Of a DNA stretch of 64,000 nucleotides, positions 52,854 to 61,366 are shown piece by piece. Positions within the stretch are counted from its first letter, which is position 1, and every line of letters begins with the position of its first letter. Both the position numbers and the translations under genes were made by a program. Source of the stretch: UBA7672 sp963738625 (GTDB lineage: Bacteria; Pseudomonadota; Alphaproteobacteria; Caulobacterales; Hyphomonadaceae); contig CAVTXH010000020.1 of assembly GCA_963738625.1 (NCBI GenBank), positions 434,001-498,000 on the forward strand, read 5' to 3'. A model generated the notes under the pieces. The model saw only the letters and a program-made list of their open reading frames with translations, did no database searches and had not been told where the DNA came from.

Positions 52854-52955
52854 AGTCGAAGCTCCCGAGACAGGGTTCGTGGGCGTTGGGTTTTCATGGC
52901 CGCTTTGCAGCCCGCCGGCGCGCTTCTGCGCCGGTTATCTGTGCAGGCGCGTGCG

Positions 52956-53624
52956 CTAGCTGGTGCGCATGAGCCGCTTGATGTCGGCGTATGCGAACAC
53001 GCCCGCGGGCGTGGTCAGCGCAGGTTCGCCATAGGTGAGATCGACGCCAGTGATTTTCGTCACCAGCGAATGCGCGGGCGTCAGCGCCGTATGGTTGGCG
53101 TCTTCGGCGACGACGGCGATGTAATAGGCCTTGCCCTCGGCGGCGGTTCCGCCGCCATTGAGTTCGCCATTCCATTCGAAGTCGTGTGCGCCAGCCGTCT
53201 TCAGGCCGGCCTTGGAATAGAGCACCTTGCCCGCGGCGTCGGTGACGGTGACCGTCGCAGAGGCGGCGTCGGACGGCAGCTCATAGCGCCACTTGATCGT
53301 CTCGCCATTCCAGGCGGCGCCCGCCGAATCGATTTCCGCCTCCTGGCCGAGATAGCCCGACAGCATCGCGCCGGTCGACGACTTGGAGTTGGCGATCAGC
53401 GTTTCCAGCTGCTGGTTGACGCGGATCTGCTGCTCGACGCCGGAGAACTGCACCAGCTGTTGGGTGAACTGGGACGAGTCGAGCGGCTCGAGCGGATCCT
53501 GGTTCTGGATTTGCGCGGTGAGGATGTGCAGGAACGTGTCAAAATTGCCCGACAGCGTCGCGGCCGAGCTGGCGGCGTTTGTGCCGGCCGCGGCTGGCGG
53601 TGGAACGAAGGAGATCTGCGTCAT
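52956..53624 (-). CDS. flgD: Hook-cap protein FlgD
   Basis: 222 residues. N-terminal FlgD motif FLHILTAQIQNQDPLEPLDSSQFTQQL with QFSGVEQQIRVNQQL, and a C-terminal beta domain (FEWNGELNGGG). It caps the growing hook and is then replaced by the hook-filament junction proteins FlgK and FlgL. Between fliK (13 bp) and flgE (102 bp). Confidence 0.94.
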   Translation of the reverse strand: MTQISFVPPPAAAGTNAASSAATLSGNFDTFLHILTAQIQNQDPLEPLDSSQFTQQLVQFSGVEQQIRVNQQLETLIANSKSSTGAMLSGYLGQEAEIDSAGAAWNGETIKWRYELPSDAASATVTVTDAAGKVLYSKAGLKTAGAHDFEWNGELNGGGTAAEGKAYYIAVVAEDANHTALTPAHSLVTKITGVDLTYGEPALTTPAGVFAYADIKRLMRTS

Positions 53625-53637
53625 CTGTGTCTCTCAA

Positions 53638-55164
53638 TCATGCCACGAGGTCGAGGCGCGAGGCGCCCCGGAAATAGCTGCGGGTAGCGGCGGCGACGTC
53701 GGCCGGCGCCGCATCGACGCCGACATCGACGCTCGAGAAGCCGCGCCAGGCGTAGGCGAGCTCGTCGTTCGACCATGAATCGCCGCGTTGCTGGCCGCCG
53801 GCGAGATTGCGGCCGGAATCGCCTGACAGCTCGAAGCGCAGGCCGCCATCGGCGAGATCGATGCCCGCATCGCTGAGCGCGCGTTCGAGCGCGCGCTGGC
53901 CGCGCATCAGATCGCTCATGGCGGCGCTGTCGTGCGCGGCGAGGACGGCGCGAACCTTCTTGTCGGCGCCGATTTCGATGCGGACATCGACGCGGCCGAG
54001 CTCTGCGGGATCGAGGCGAACCTCGAAGCGCTGGGCGCGGCCGTCGAAGCGCTCGATGAATTTGGCATAGACCTGCGCAACTGCGGCCGGCGCCGACTGC
54101 GGCTGCGAGCTCGCCGTAGCGCGCGCCGCATCCGGCGACTGGCCCCGCGCCGCGGCGAGCGTGTCGGCGAAGGATGTTGACGCAGTGGTTGAAGGCGCGG
54201 CTGCGTCAGTCTTGATGTCCGGAACGGCGTCGGAGGTTGCGACGGCGGCCTGGGCCGGAGCGTTCGGCTTGCCCGAGGCGGCTGATGCGGCCGAAGCCGG
54301 CGCGGCGCCGGATGCGGCGGATTGCGTTCCGGCAGCTTTCGTCGCGCCGGCGCTGGCGTCAGTGGAAGGCGTGATATCCGTTGGGGCGCTGCTGCGGCGC
54401 GAGCCGGGCGCGTTCTGCGAGAGTTCGGGCGCCGGGGGCTTCACGGTCGCGGCGACAAGCAACGCCGCCTGATCCGAAACCGCCGTGTTCGGCGTGACGA
54501 CGGGCTGTGTCTGCGCAGGCGTTACGGCCGGCGCTGTGGCGTCGCCGGCGACTGCGGGTTTGGCTACCGATGCTGCGGCGTCCGCAGTGTCCGGTCCGGC
54601 GTCTTCAGACTTCGCCGGCTGCGCGGGCTTCGCCGTTGCGGTCGCGGCGAGCGCGACGGCTGGCGCATTTGCCTGCGCAACGCCGGCCTTGGTTGCTGCT
54701 TCAGCCGCCGCCGCGGGCGTCGCGAGTGCGGTCGTCGATATGTCGGCCTTCGGCGGCGTTTGCGCGGCGGGCGGCGCAGCTGCAGCAGTATCGATCGCCG
54801 GGCCGGCAAGCCTGTCGGCCGCGGTCGCAATCGCCGGGACGGCGGACTCGGCCGACAGCGCATCGCCTTTGCCCGCCGCAACGACCGGCGCCTGCAGCAT
54901 GGCGGCGATAGCTGCGGCGGCGGTGTTGGCCGACGCAGCGGGCGGCGGGGCAGGCTGCGCCGGGATCGCAGCGGGATCGGCAGGCGCTGTGTCCGTTGAA
55001 GCGCCGTCCGCCGAGTCGACTTCGGTGTCGAGCACATCAGCGAAGCTCGCCTCGCCGGACTCCCTGGCGGACGGTGCTGGATTCGAAGGCGCGGGCTTGA
55101 GCGCGCTGACCGGTTCCGGCCGCGCAGCAGGCTGGGCGAAGGGTAGGGTGTCTACCGATGCCAT
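53638..55164 (-). CDS. fliK: Hook-length control protein FliK
   Basis: 508 residues from the ATG at 55164. Longer frames would begin upstream of the predicted sigma-54 start site and are rejected. The long N-terminal part is Ala/Pro/Thr-rich and low-complexity, as in other FliK rulers. The C-terminal hook domain (RAQRFEVRLDPAELGRVDVRIEIG, LERALSDAGIDLADGGLRFEL) is clear. It measures the hook and switches export specificity by contacting FlhB. Confidence 0.9.
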   Translation of the reverse strand: MASVDTLPFAQPAARPEPVSALKPAPSNPAPSARESGEASFADVLDTEVDSADGASTDTAPADPAAIPAQPAPPPAASANTAAAAIAAMLQAPVVAAGKGDALSAESAVPAIATAADRLAGPAIDTAAAAPPAAQTPPKADISTTALATPAAAAEAATKAGVAQANAPAVALAATATAKPAQPAKSEDAGPDTADAAASVAKPAVAGDATAPAVTPAQTQPVVTPNTAVSDQAALLVAATVKPPAPELSQNAPGSRRSSAPTDITPSTDASAGATKAAGTQSAASGAAPASAASAASGKPNAPAQAAVATSDAVPDIKTDAAAPSTTASTSFADTLAAARGQSPDAARATASSQPQSAPAAVAQVYAKFIERFDGRAQRFEVRLDPAELGRVDVRIEIGADKKVRAVLAAHDSAAMSDLMRGQRALERALSDAGIDLADGGLRFELSGDSGRNLAGGQQRGDSWSNDELAYAWRGFSSVDVGVDAAPADVAAATRSYFRGASRLDLVA

Positions 55165-55229
55165 GCTCTGTGCAGTCCCTCGTGAACAACGCCTCGCGCC
55201 CACGACGGGCGCAAAGTCGAGATGAGGTC

Positions 55230-55245
55230 TGCAACGGACGCGCCA
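55230..55245 (-). promoter_or_regulatory. Sigma-54 promoter for fliK-flgD-flgE
   Basis: Minus strand TGGCGCG, four bases, TTGCA: one mismatch from the -24/-12 consensus, correct spacing, 66 bp upstream of the fliK start. Confidence 0.75.
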
Positions 55246-55283
55246 GTAATCTTTACCGCGAAAAGCGCCGGGAAATGCTGCAT

Positions 55284-55682
55284 TCAATGCTTAACGCAAG
55301 CGCCGCGCGAAGCATCACCCCGGCAAGACTCGCTGAGCAGATGGGTAGATGTTGCCGGGCTAGCCGGCGTCCGAGAGGTCGCCCATCCAGTCCTCGCGCC
55401 CATGACGTATGCGGATGATGTCGAGGGATCGCGTTCGTCGCGGAAGACCATGATGTGCGCTTTGAAGTTGTAGATCCGCACAGGCGGCGTGAACTCCTTG
55501 CGTTCGCGTACGATTACGATGCCAGGGTTCGCAAACAACCGGTCGATCGCGGCGGCGAGGTCGGTCACGTAAGCGTCGGGTTGATCAGGCAACCAGCGCT
55601 GCGCGGTGAAGGACCAGATGTCTTCGAGATCGGCAAGCGCCGCCGGTCTGTAGCGGCAAGGCTTACCTTGGCTTTGCCCCAT
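55284..55682 (-). pseudogene. parE: ParE-family toxin, frameshifted near the C-terminus
   Basis: The frame starts at 55682 as a typical ParE (YRPAALADLEDIWSFTAQRW, AAIDRLFANPGI, VRIYNFKAHIMVFRDERD). At about 55422-55428 one base is missing. The true ParE end (DIIRIRHGREDWMGDLSDAG, stop 55360-55362) is in the next frame, so the gene as it stands reads an unrelated tail until 55284. The C-terminal strand is needed for toxicity in this family, so the toxin is probably inactive. A sequencing error in the GGG run is the alternative. Overlaps its antitoxin by 20 bp. Confidence 0.8.
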
Positions 55683-55914
55683 GACGTCCCCGCCCTTTTT
55701 TCAGAAGAGCGGCAAGATCGAGATCCCTGGCATCGCCGCTCTCCACCCCCTCGGTGATCAGCCGCTGCAGCGCGTCGAGCTTGTTCGCGCGCTCCTGGTC
55801 TCTGCGGATCAGGTCGCGGACATAGTCGCTCGCATTGGCGTAGCGCCCCGACTCGGCCTGCGCTTCCACCCAGGCTTTCATCGGGTCCGGAAGCGAGACG
55901 TTCATCGTTGCCAT
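55663..55914 (-). CDS. parD: ParD-family antitoxin
   Basis: 83 residues from the ATG at 55914, preceded by GGAG. Ribbon-helix-helix N-terminus (MNVSLPDPMKAWVEAQAESG, RYANASDYVRDLIRRD), and a C-terminal tail that wraps the toxin. Intact. It precedes and overlaps the parE start, as in standard parDE operons. The module lies between the two divergent flagellar operons fliK-flgD-flgE and flgK-flgL. Confidence 0.88.
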   Translation of the reverse strand: MATMNVSLPDPMKAWVEAQAESGRYANASDYVRDLIRRDQERANKLDALQRLITEGVESGDARDLDLAALLKKGRGRHGAKPR

Positions 55915-55996
55915 ATGCGGCTCCATGATCGGGGGCACATGAGCACATTTAGCAAAGATTGTCCAAATTCTGCCAAAGCCTGCCAGCTGGAACCGC

Positions 55997-56011
55997 TGGC
56001 GCGGAGCTTGC
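55997..56011 (+). promoter_or_regulatory. Sigma-54 promoter for flgK-flgL
   Basis: TGGCGCG, four bases, TTGC: same -24 sequence as the fliK promoter, correct spacing. The flgK start is about 200 bp downstream, so the mRNA leader would be about 190 nt and could hold an activator site. Confidence 0.7.
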
Positions 56012-56210
56012 GTGGTTAACGCCAACATTGCGGCCAGATCGCCGGAGTGTTCCGGGCAGAAGCTCACGCAGCGCCGAATTTAGCGTTGCAAATCAAGAAG
56101 ATGGGACCCTACCGGTCGAGACTGGTCGCACGGATGCGGCTCGGCAGATTGCGCCCACTTCTCATGTGAGTGGGCAAGATCTGCAGGGTCCTGGCGGCGG
56201 AGAGACGATC

Positions 56211-58340
56211 GTGTCGATCTCGAGCATCATGAGCACCGGCCTTTCCGCGCTTGCTGCGAACCAGCAGGCGATGCGGGCCACATCGACCAACGTCGCCAAC
56301 GTCAACACCCTGGGCTATTCGCGCCTCGACGTGCAGTTCGTCTCGAAGCAGGCCCAGGGCGGCCTGCACGGCGTCGAGGTGGAGATCACGCGCATCGCCA
56401 ACGCCTATCTCGCCGCCGCCGAAATGCGCGGCGCTGCGGACGTTGCGTCGGCTGACATCCTTTCGCAGATCATGGACCGCGCGCAGGGCCTGCTCGGCGA
56501 TCCTTCGGATTCCTCGACCGTGTTCGCGGCGCTCGATCCGGTGTTCTCGAGCTGGGGCTCGCTGGCGGTCGATCCGGCCTCGGCCCTGCGCCGCAGCGCC
56601 GTCCTGTCCGACCTGACCACCATGCTGGCGCAAGTGGACAACACAGCCAACGAGATCGCCGCGCTGCGCGTCGAGGCGCATTCGCGCGCCATGGCGGCGA
56701 TGGAGGAAGCCAACTCGCTGATGTCGGGCATCGCCAAGCTCAACACCTCGATCCAGCGCTCGTCCGTCTCCGGCCTGCAGGCCAGCGAGGCGGAAACCGA
56801 ACAGCAGCGCATGATCGACCGCCTGGCCGAGATCGTCGATATCCGCACCCAGACGCGTCCGATGGGCGGCGTAGAAGTGCGTACCACCGATGGCCTTCTG
56901 CTGGTCGATCTCGACGCCGCAACCTTCGGGCTCGATTCCACCTCGGACGGCGAGGCCTATCCCGGCCCAGTGATGATCCCGCCGCGCTCGACGACGGAAA
57001 CGCCGCTCGATCCGCACATTCGCGGCGGCGAGCTCAAGGGCCTGATCCGCGCGCGCGACAAGGAGCTGGTGAACCTGCAGCTCGCCTTCGGCGAATTCGC
57101 CGCCGGCGCCGCCGAAGCGCTCAACGCCGCGCACAACCAGGCGACCGCTGTTCCCGCGCCGAACTCGCTGACCGGCCGCAACACCGGCCTCATCGGCACG
57201 GACCTTCTGAACTTCACAGGCCAGACCAACATCGCCATCACCAACCCGGCCGGCGAGGTGGTGAAGAACTTCCGCATCGATTTCAACGCCGGCACGATCG
57301 TCGACGAGCTGGGCGTCAGCTCCGCCTTCGCCAACTCGATCGGCGACCTCACGACCCAGCTCAACACGCGGCTGGGGGCCGACGGCACGGTCAGCTTCGC
57401 CAACGGCGTGATGACGCTGGGCGCCGATGTCGCCGGCAACGGCGTGGTGATCAGCGACGATCCGACCAACCCCGCCGCTCGCGCCGGCCGCGGCTTCTCA
57501 CATACGTTCGGCCTCAACGACCTCGTCACCAAGGGCAAGCCGATCAACTACGCCACGGGCCTTTCGGCGACCGACCAGCACGGCTTCACCGCGGGCCAGA
57601 CGCTGAAATTTGCGCTGCGCGACAATGACGGCGCGATCATCCGCACGATCGACTTCCAGATCACCGCTGGCATGACGACGATCGGCGACATCCGCACGGC
57701 GATGAACGGCGTTCTCACCGGCTATGGCCAGGCGACGCTGGACGCCAACGGCCGTATGGCCATCACGCCGATCAACAATTCGGTCGGCCGAATCGACGTG
57801 CTGCAGGATACGACCGTGCGCGCCGGCACAGCGCTGTCGCTGTCCGACATCTTTGGCCTGGGCGAGACGCTGCCGGCGCAGCGCGCCATCAACCTGCAGG
57901 TCAACGGCGCGATCCGCGCCAATCCCGGCCTGCTGGGCAGCGCCCAGGCGGATCTCTACGTCAACGGCGCAAGCGTATTGGCGGGCGTTCGCGTGCTGGC
58001 CCCAGGCGATGGCCGCGGCGCGCTCGCGGTCGAAGCCGCCGGCACGACGCCTCGCACCTTCTATGACGCAGGCGGCCTCACCGGCCAGGTCACCTCGATC
58101 ACCGACTATGCTGCGCGCCTTGCGGGTCATGCTGGCGTGCGCGCCGAGGCGCTCGAAGCCGCCAGGGCCGCCGCCGAATCCGTGCGAGAGGAAGTGAAGC
58201 AGCGCCGCATGGGCGAAGAAGGCGTCAACCTCGACGAGGAGCTCGTCAAGATGACGACCTACCAGCAGGCCTACGCCGCCGCCTCGCGCATGATCACCGC
58301 CGCCCGCGATCTCTACGACGTCCTCCTCAATATGGTCTGA
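56211..58340 (+). CDS. flgK: Hook-filament junction protein 1, FlgK
   Basis: 709 residues from a GTG at 56211, with GGAGAG just upstream; a longer frame upstream lacks FlgK sequence. N-terminal axial motif GLSALAANQQAMRATSTNVANVNTLGYSR (given here only as a family motif) and a C-terminal helix (LVKMTTYQQAYAAASRMITAA) frame a long beta-rich centre. It forms the joint between hook and filament with FlgL. Operon with flgL, 11 bp apart. Confidence 0.93.
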   Translation: MSISSIMSTGLSALAANQQAMRATSTNVANVNTLGYSRLDVQFVSKQAQGGLHGVEVEITRIANAYLAAAEMRGAADVASADILSQIMDRAQGLLGDPSDSSTVFAALDPVFSSWGSLAVDPASALRRSAVLSDLTTMLAQVDNTANEIAALRVEAHSRAMAAMEEANSLMSGIAKLNTSIQRSSVSGLQASEAETEQQRMIDRLAEIVDIRTQTRPMGGVEVRTTDGLLLVDLDAATFGLDSTSDGEAYPGPVMIPPRSTTETPLDPHIRGGELKGLIRARDKELVNLQLAFGEFAAGAAEALNAAHNQATAVPAPNSLTGRNTGLIGTDLLNFTGQTNIAITNPAGEVVKNFRIDFNAGTIVDELGVSSAFANSIGDLTTQLNTRLGADGTVSFANGVMTLGADVAGNGVVISDDPTNPAARAGRGFSHTFGLNDLVTKGKPINYATGLSATDQHGFTAGQTLKFALRDNDGAIIRTIDFQITAGMTTIGDIRTAMNGVLTGYGQATLDANGRMAITPINNSVGRIDVLQDTTVRAGTALSLSDIFGLGETLPAQRAINLQVNGAIRANPGLLGSAQADLYVNGASVLAGVRVLAPGDGRGALAVEAAGTTPRTFYDAGGLTGQVTSITDYAARLAGHAGVRAEALEAARAAAESVREEVKQRRMGEEGVNLDEELVKMTTYQQAYAAASRMITAARDLYDVLLNMV

Positions 58341-58351
58341 GAGTCACATCC

Positions 58352-59275
58352 ATGAGCCGCATTTCTTCGGCAATGATCCCGATGTCCTCGCTGAGCGATC
58401 TTTCCCGCGCCCAGCAGCAGCTCATCGAAGCCGCCCGCCAAAGCTCGGCGCAGACCAAGGCGACCGACCTCAAGGGCTATGCCCGCGAGGCGCAGACGCT
58501 GGTCTCGGCCGAGCGCCTGGCGGCGCGCACGCAGAGCTTCCTGGCCACCACGCGGGAATTGCAGACGCGCATGGAAATCCAGGACGTGGCCCTCGGCCGC
58601 GCCGCCGACACGGTCGGCAAGCTGAAGGAAGACCTGTTCCAGAACGTCGGCCTCGAAAGCGGCGAGGGCGTGCGCGCCCAGCTCGAGGAAGCGTTCGCGG
58701 TGCTCAAGGATTCGATGAACACCAACCTTGGCGGCCGCTATCTGTTCGGCGGCGTGCTCAACGACCGCCCGCCGGTCACGGCGACGACGCTGTCTGACCT
58801 TGTCGCCAACCCTTTGACGAACTCGATCGAGCAGGGCGCGGAAGCCCAGGTGATGCGCGTCGAGGAAAACCGCACCGTCCAGGCGGGCCTCGTCGCCGAC
58901 GATGTGATCTCGCTCGCCATGGCTTCGATCAAGCGGCTGGCTGAATTCGACGAAGGCGTGAACGGCCCGTTCGGCGGCCAGCTCACCGCCGCGCAGAAGG
59001 ACGCCATCACCAACGAGCTGGGCGCGCTGTCGGCTGCGTTCGACCAGGTCCTGTCGCGCCAGGCCGAGAACGGCCGCCTGACCAAGGAAGTGGACTCTGC
59101 CGAAGCGCGCCAGAAATCGCAGGCCGACGCGCTTAACAACGCCATCGGCAAGATCGTCAATGTCGATCTCGCCGAAGTCGCCGTCCGCCTGAACCAGGCG
59201 CAGTTCGCCTATGAAGCCTCGGCGGGCGTGTTCAACGCGCTGCGCAACATGTCGCTGCTGAACCTGCTGAAATAA
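58352..59275 (+). CDS. flgL: Hook-filament junction protein 3, FlgL
   Basis: 307 residues, flagellin-like. N-terminal coiled coil (DLSRAQQQLIEAARQSSAQT), central NTNLGGRYLFGG, and a C-terminal helix (VDLAEVAVRLNQAQFAYEAS, VFNALRNMSLLNLLK) that packs into the axial tube. Second gene of flgKL. Confidence 0.93.
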   Translation: MSRISSAMIPMSSLSDLSRAQQQLIEAARQSSAQTKATDLKGYAREAQTLVSAERLAARTQSFLATTRELQTRMEIQDVALGRAADTVGKLKEDLFQNVGLESGEGVRAQLEEAFAVLKDSMNTNLGGRYLFGGVLNDRPPVTATTLSDLVANPLTNSIEQGAEAQVMRVEENRTVQAGLVADDVISLAMASIKRLAEFDEGVNGPFGGQLTAAQKDAITNELGALSAAFDQVLSRQAENGRLTKEVDSAEARQKSQADALNNAIGKIVNVDLAEVAVRLNQAQFAYEASAGVFNALRNMSLLNLLK

Positions 59276-59282
59276 GCGAGCG

Positions 59283-59762
59283 CTATCGTTTCGCCTCCCG
59301 TCCGAGCTTCTGCTCGCCGGCGGGATGGATGCGCAGGGCTTCCTTGCCTTCCCACACGATCACGTCGCCGCCATAGGCCATGCCGTTGCGCGCCCATTCG
59401 CGGATCTGCGAATGGAAGGGCTCCTTGCGCCAGGCGTCGCGGCGGTCCTTGTCGACGTGGATGACGATGCGCTTGGGCTCGAACTTCACCACCATCTTGG
59501 ACTTGGTCGGATGCCACGCATCCGCGATGCGCGGATCGAGCAGCCAGCCGCAATAGAAGGTGCGGCAGTCGGCCGGTCGCGACTCATATATCTTGCAGCC
59601 GGTTCCGATCTCGCAGTGCTGGCACCAGCTCTGTGCCGGCTTTTCCAGCTCGTAGACCGCCACCAGCTTGCAGCACATGGTGCAGTCTTGGCACGAGCGG
59701 CCGGGCACAAGCTGCGGCTTTGGCTCGGCAACCTCTTCTGGACGCGGCGTAAGGTCGGTCAT
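59283..59762 (-). CDS. YkgJ-type zinc/iron-chelating cysteine-cluster protein
   Basis: 159 residues from the ATG at 59762; an upstream GTG would add five residues. Nine cysteines in the first 75 residues (C24, C27, C30, C31, C47, C50, C56, C66, C71), with CQDCTMCC, CQHC and GCKIYESRPADC, as in the YkgJ family. Cytoplasmic, likely binds a metal or Fe-S centre; biochemical role unknown. Converges with flgL, seven bases apart. Confidence 0.85.
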   Translation of the reverse strand: MTDLTPRPEEVAEPKPQLVPGRSCQDCTMCCKLVAVYELEKPAQSWCQHCEIGTGCKIYESRPADCRTFYCGWLLDPRIADAWHPTKSKMVVKFEPKRIVIHVDKDRRDAWRKEPFHSQIREWARNGMAYGGDVIVWEGKEALRIHPAGEQKLGREAKR

Positions 59763-59866
59763 GCGCCAGCCTAGCACGGCTCTTTTATCGGGCGAGAGCC
59801 ATGCGATCTGATTGCTGGCCGCCCGGGCAAGTGGCAGGCTCCGTGAAATTCGATCGGGAGGGTGTG

Positions 59867-61345
59867 ATGGTACGGACGGGTATGGCGCTGATGGCGCTGT
59901 CGGCGGCTTTGGCCGGAACCGCGCATGCGCAGGTCGCGTGCGAATCGATGAAGGGCTTCCAAGCGCCGGATGTGAAGATCACCGCCGCCGCGGCGGCGAC
60001 GTCGCCCGTGCCGCTCTGCAAGGTCGACGGCGTCATCGGCAAGGAGCTCAACTTCTCGATCTGGATGCCGGAAGCCTGGAACGGCAAGTTCGTGATGGGC
60101 GGACAGGGCGGCTATGCAGGCCGTGTCGAAAGCCAGGCCATGGCGATGGGCGCATTGCAGAAAGGCTATGCCGTCGCAGGCACCGACACCGGCCATACCG
60201 GGCCGGGCGGCGCGACCGACGGCGCATGGGCGCTCGGCAATCTGGAGCGTGTCGTCAACTACGCGCACGCCGGCATCCATCGCGTCACTGAAACCTCGAA
60301 GGCTGCGGTGAAGGCGCGGTACGGACGCGCGCCGGAGAAGTCCTACTTCGCCGGCTGCTCGAACGGCGGCCGCGAGGCGCTGATCGCGGCGCAGCGCTAT
60401 CCCGCCGATTTCGACGGCATCGTCGCGGGCGCGCCGGCGCAGGACATTCGCGGCATCATCGCGACGTTCTTGAACATCTCGCGCACGATGTATCCGAACC
60501 CGGCCAACACCGCCAAGCCGACGCTGTCTCTCGCCGACCAGCAGGCGCTGCAGAAAGCCGTGCTCGCCAAGTGCGACGCCTCCGACGGCCTCACCGACGG
60601 CGTGATGACCGATCCGAGATCCTGCAAGTTCGACATCAAGACCGTCGCCTGCAAGGGCGGCAACCAGGATGGCTGTCTCTCGAAGGAAGAGATCGCGGCG
60701 GTCGAGACGATCACCAAAGGCCCGATGCTGAACGGCAAGCCGTACCATATCGGCTTCCCCTATGGCGGCGAAGGCAATCCCGCCGGCTGGGGCTCTTGGC
60801 TGGTCGGCATGAACAACGCCGCGGGTCCCGGCAGGCCCAGCCTCGCCTACGGCTTCTCCTATGACTTCCTGCGTTACTTCGTGAAGCAGGATCCGGAGTG
60901 GAGCTACAAGGACTTCGACCTCGCCGCCTATCACAACGAGACCAAGGCGCTGCAGGCGACCCTGTCGCCGACCGACCCCGATCTCTCGGCCTTCCGCTCC
61001 AGGGGCGGCAAGCTGCTGATGTATCACGGCTGGTCCGACTCGGCGCTCTCGCCCCTGATGAGCATCCGCTATCTCGACCAGGTGCTCGCCAAGGATGCGA
61101 CCGCGAAGAACGACGTGAAGCTGTTCATGCTGCCCGGCGTGCTGCACTGCACGGGGGGGCCAGGGCCGGATCGCGTCGACGTGCTCGACGCCATCGACAA
61201 GTGGGCCAGCGGCGGCCCCGCGCCGGAGGAGCTGAACGCCGGCTTCGCAGCCGGCGGCGCGCGCAAAGTCTGCGCCTATCCGAAGACGCAGACCTACAAG
61301 GGTGCAGGCGACGGCAAGAGCGCTGACCAGTTCGAGTGCAAGTAG
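59867..61345 (+). CDS. Tannase/feruloyl esterase family enzyme
   Basis: 492 residues; the ATG at 59867 has GGGAGG just upstream, and an earlier in-frame ATG lacks a signal peptide start. Signal peptide ends AHAQ (about 21). CS-D-HC catalytic set: Cys164-Ser165 (FAGCSNGG), Asp391 (HGWSDSA) and His427-Cys428 (LPGVLHC). It hydrolyses aromatic esters such as feruloyl, galloyl or MHET-like bonds; the exact substrate cannot be told. A second homologue begins 1.5 kb downstream. Confidence 0.9.
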   Translation: MVRTGMALMALSAALAGTAHAQVACESMKGFQAPDVKITAAAAATSPVPLCKVDGVIGKELNFSIWMPEAWNGKFVMGGQGGYAGRVESQAMAMGALQKGYAVAGTDTGHTGPGGATDGAWALGNLERVVNYAHAGIHRVTETSKAAVKARYGRAPEKSYFAGCSNGGREALIAAQRYPADFDGIVAGAPAQDIRGIIATFLNISRTMYPNPANTAKPTLSLADQQALQKAVLAKCDASDGLTDGVMTDPRSCKFDIKTVACKGGNQDGCLSKEEIAAVETITKGPMLNGKPYHIGFPYGGEGNPAGWGSWLVGMNNAAGPGRPSLAYGFSYDFLRYFVKQDPEWSYKDFDLAAYHNETKALQATLSPTDPDLSAFRSRGGKLLMYHGWSDSALSPLMSIRYLDQVLAKDATAKNDVKLFMLPGVLHCTGGPGPDRVDVLDAIDKWASGGPAPEELNAGFAAGGARKVCAYPKTQTYKGAGDGKSADQFECK

Positions 61346-61366
61346 GCCCGAGCGGGGAGGTCCCAG

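Noticed and set aside
52854..52955. A separate sigma-54 promoter for flgE between flgD and flgE
   Set aside because: No GG-N10-GC with acceptable flanks; only a GC-rich hairpin is there. flgE is probably read from the fliK promoter.
53638..55287. fliK start at 55287
   Set aside because: This would put the start codon upstream of the predicted sigma-54 transcription start; the ATG at 55164 is used instead.
56085..56105. TTGC near 56095 as a sigma-54 -12 element for flgK
   Set aside because: No GG lies at the required distance upstream; the better match is at 55997-56011.
55959..56210. flgK start at 55959
   Set aside because: The added 84 residues do not look like FlgK, and the GTG at 56211 has a ribosome site and begins with the FlgK axial helix.
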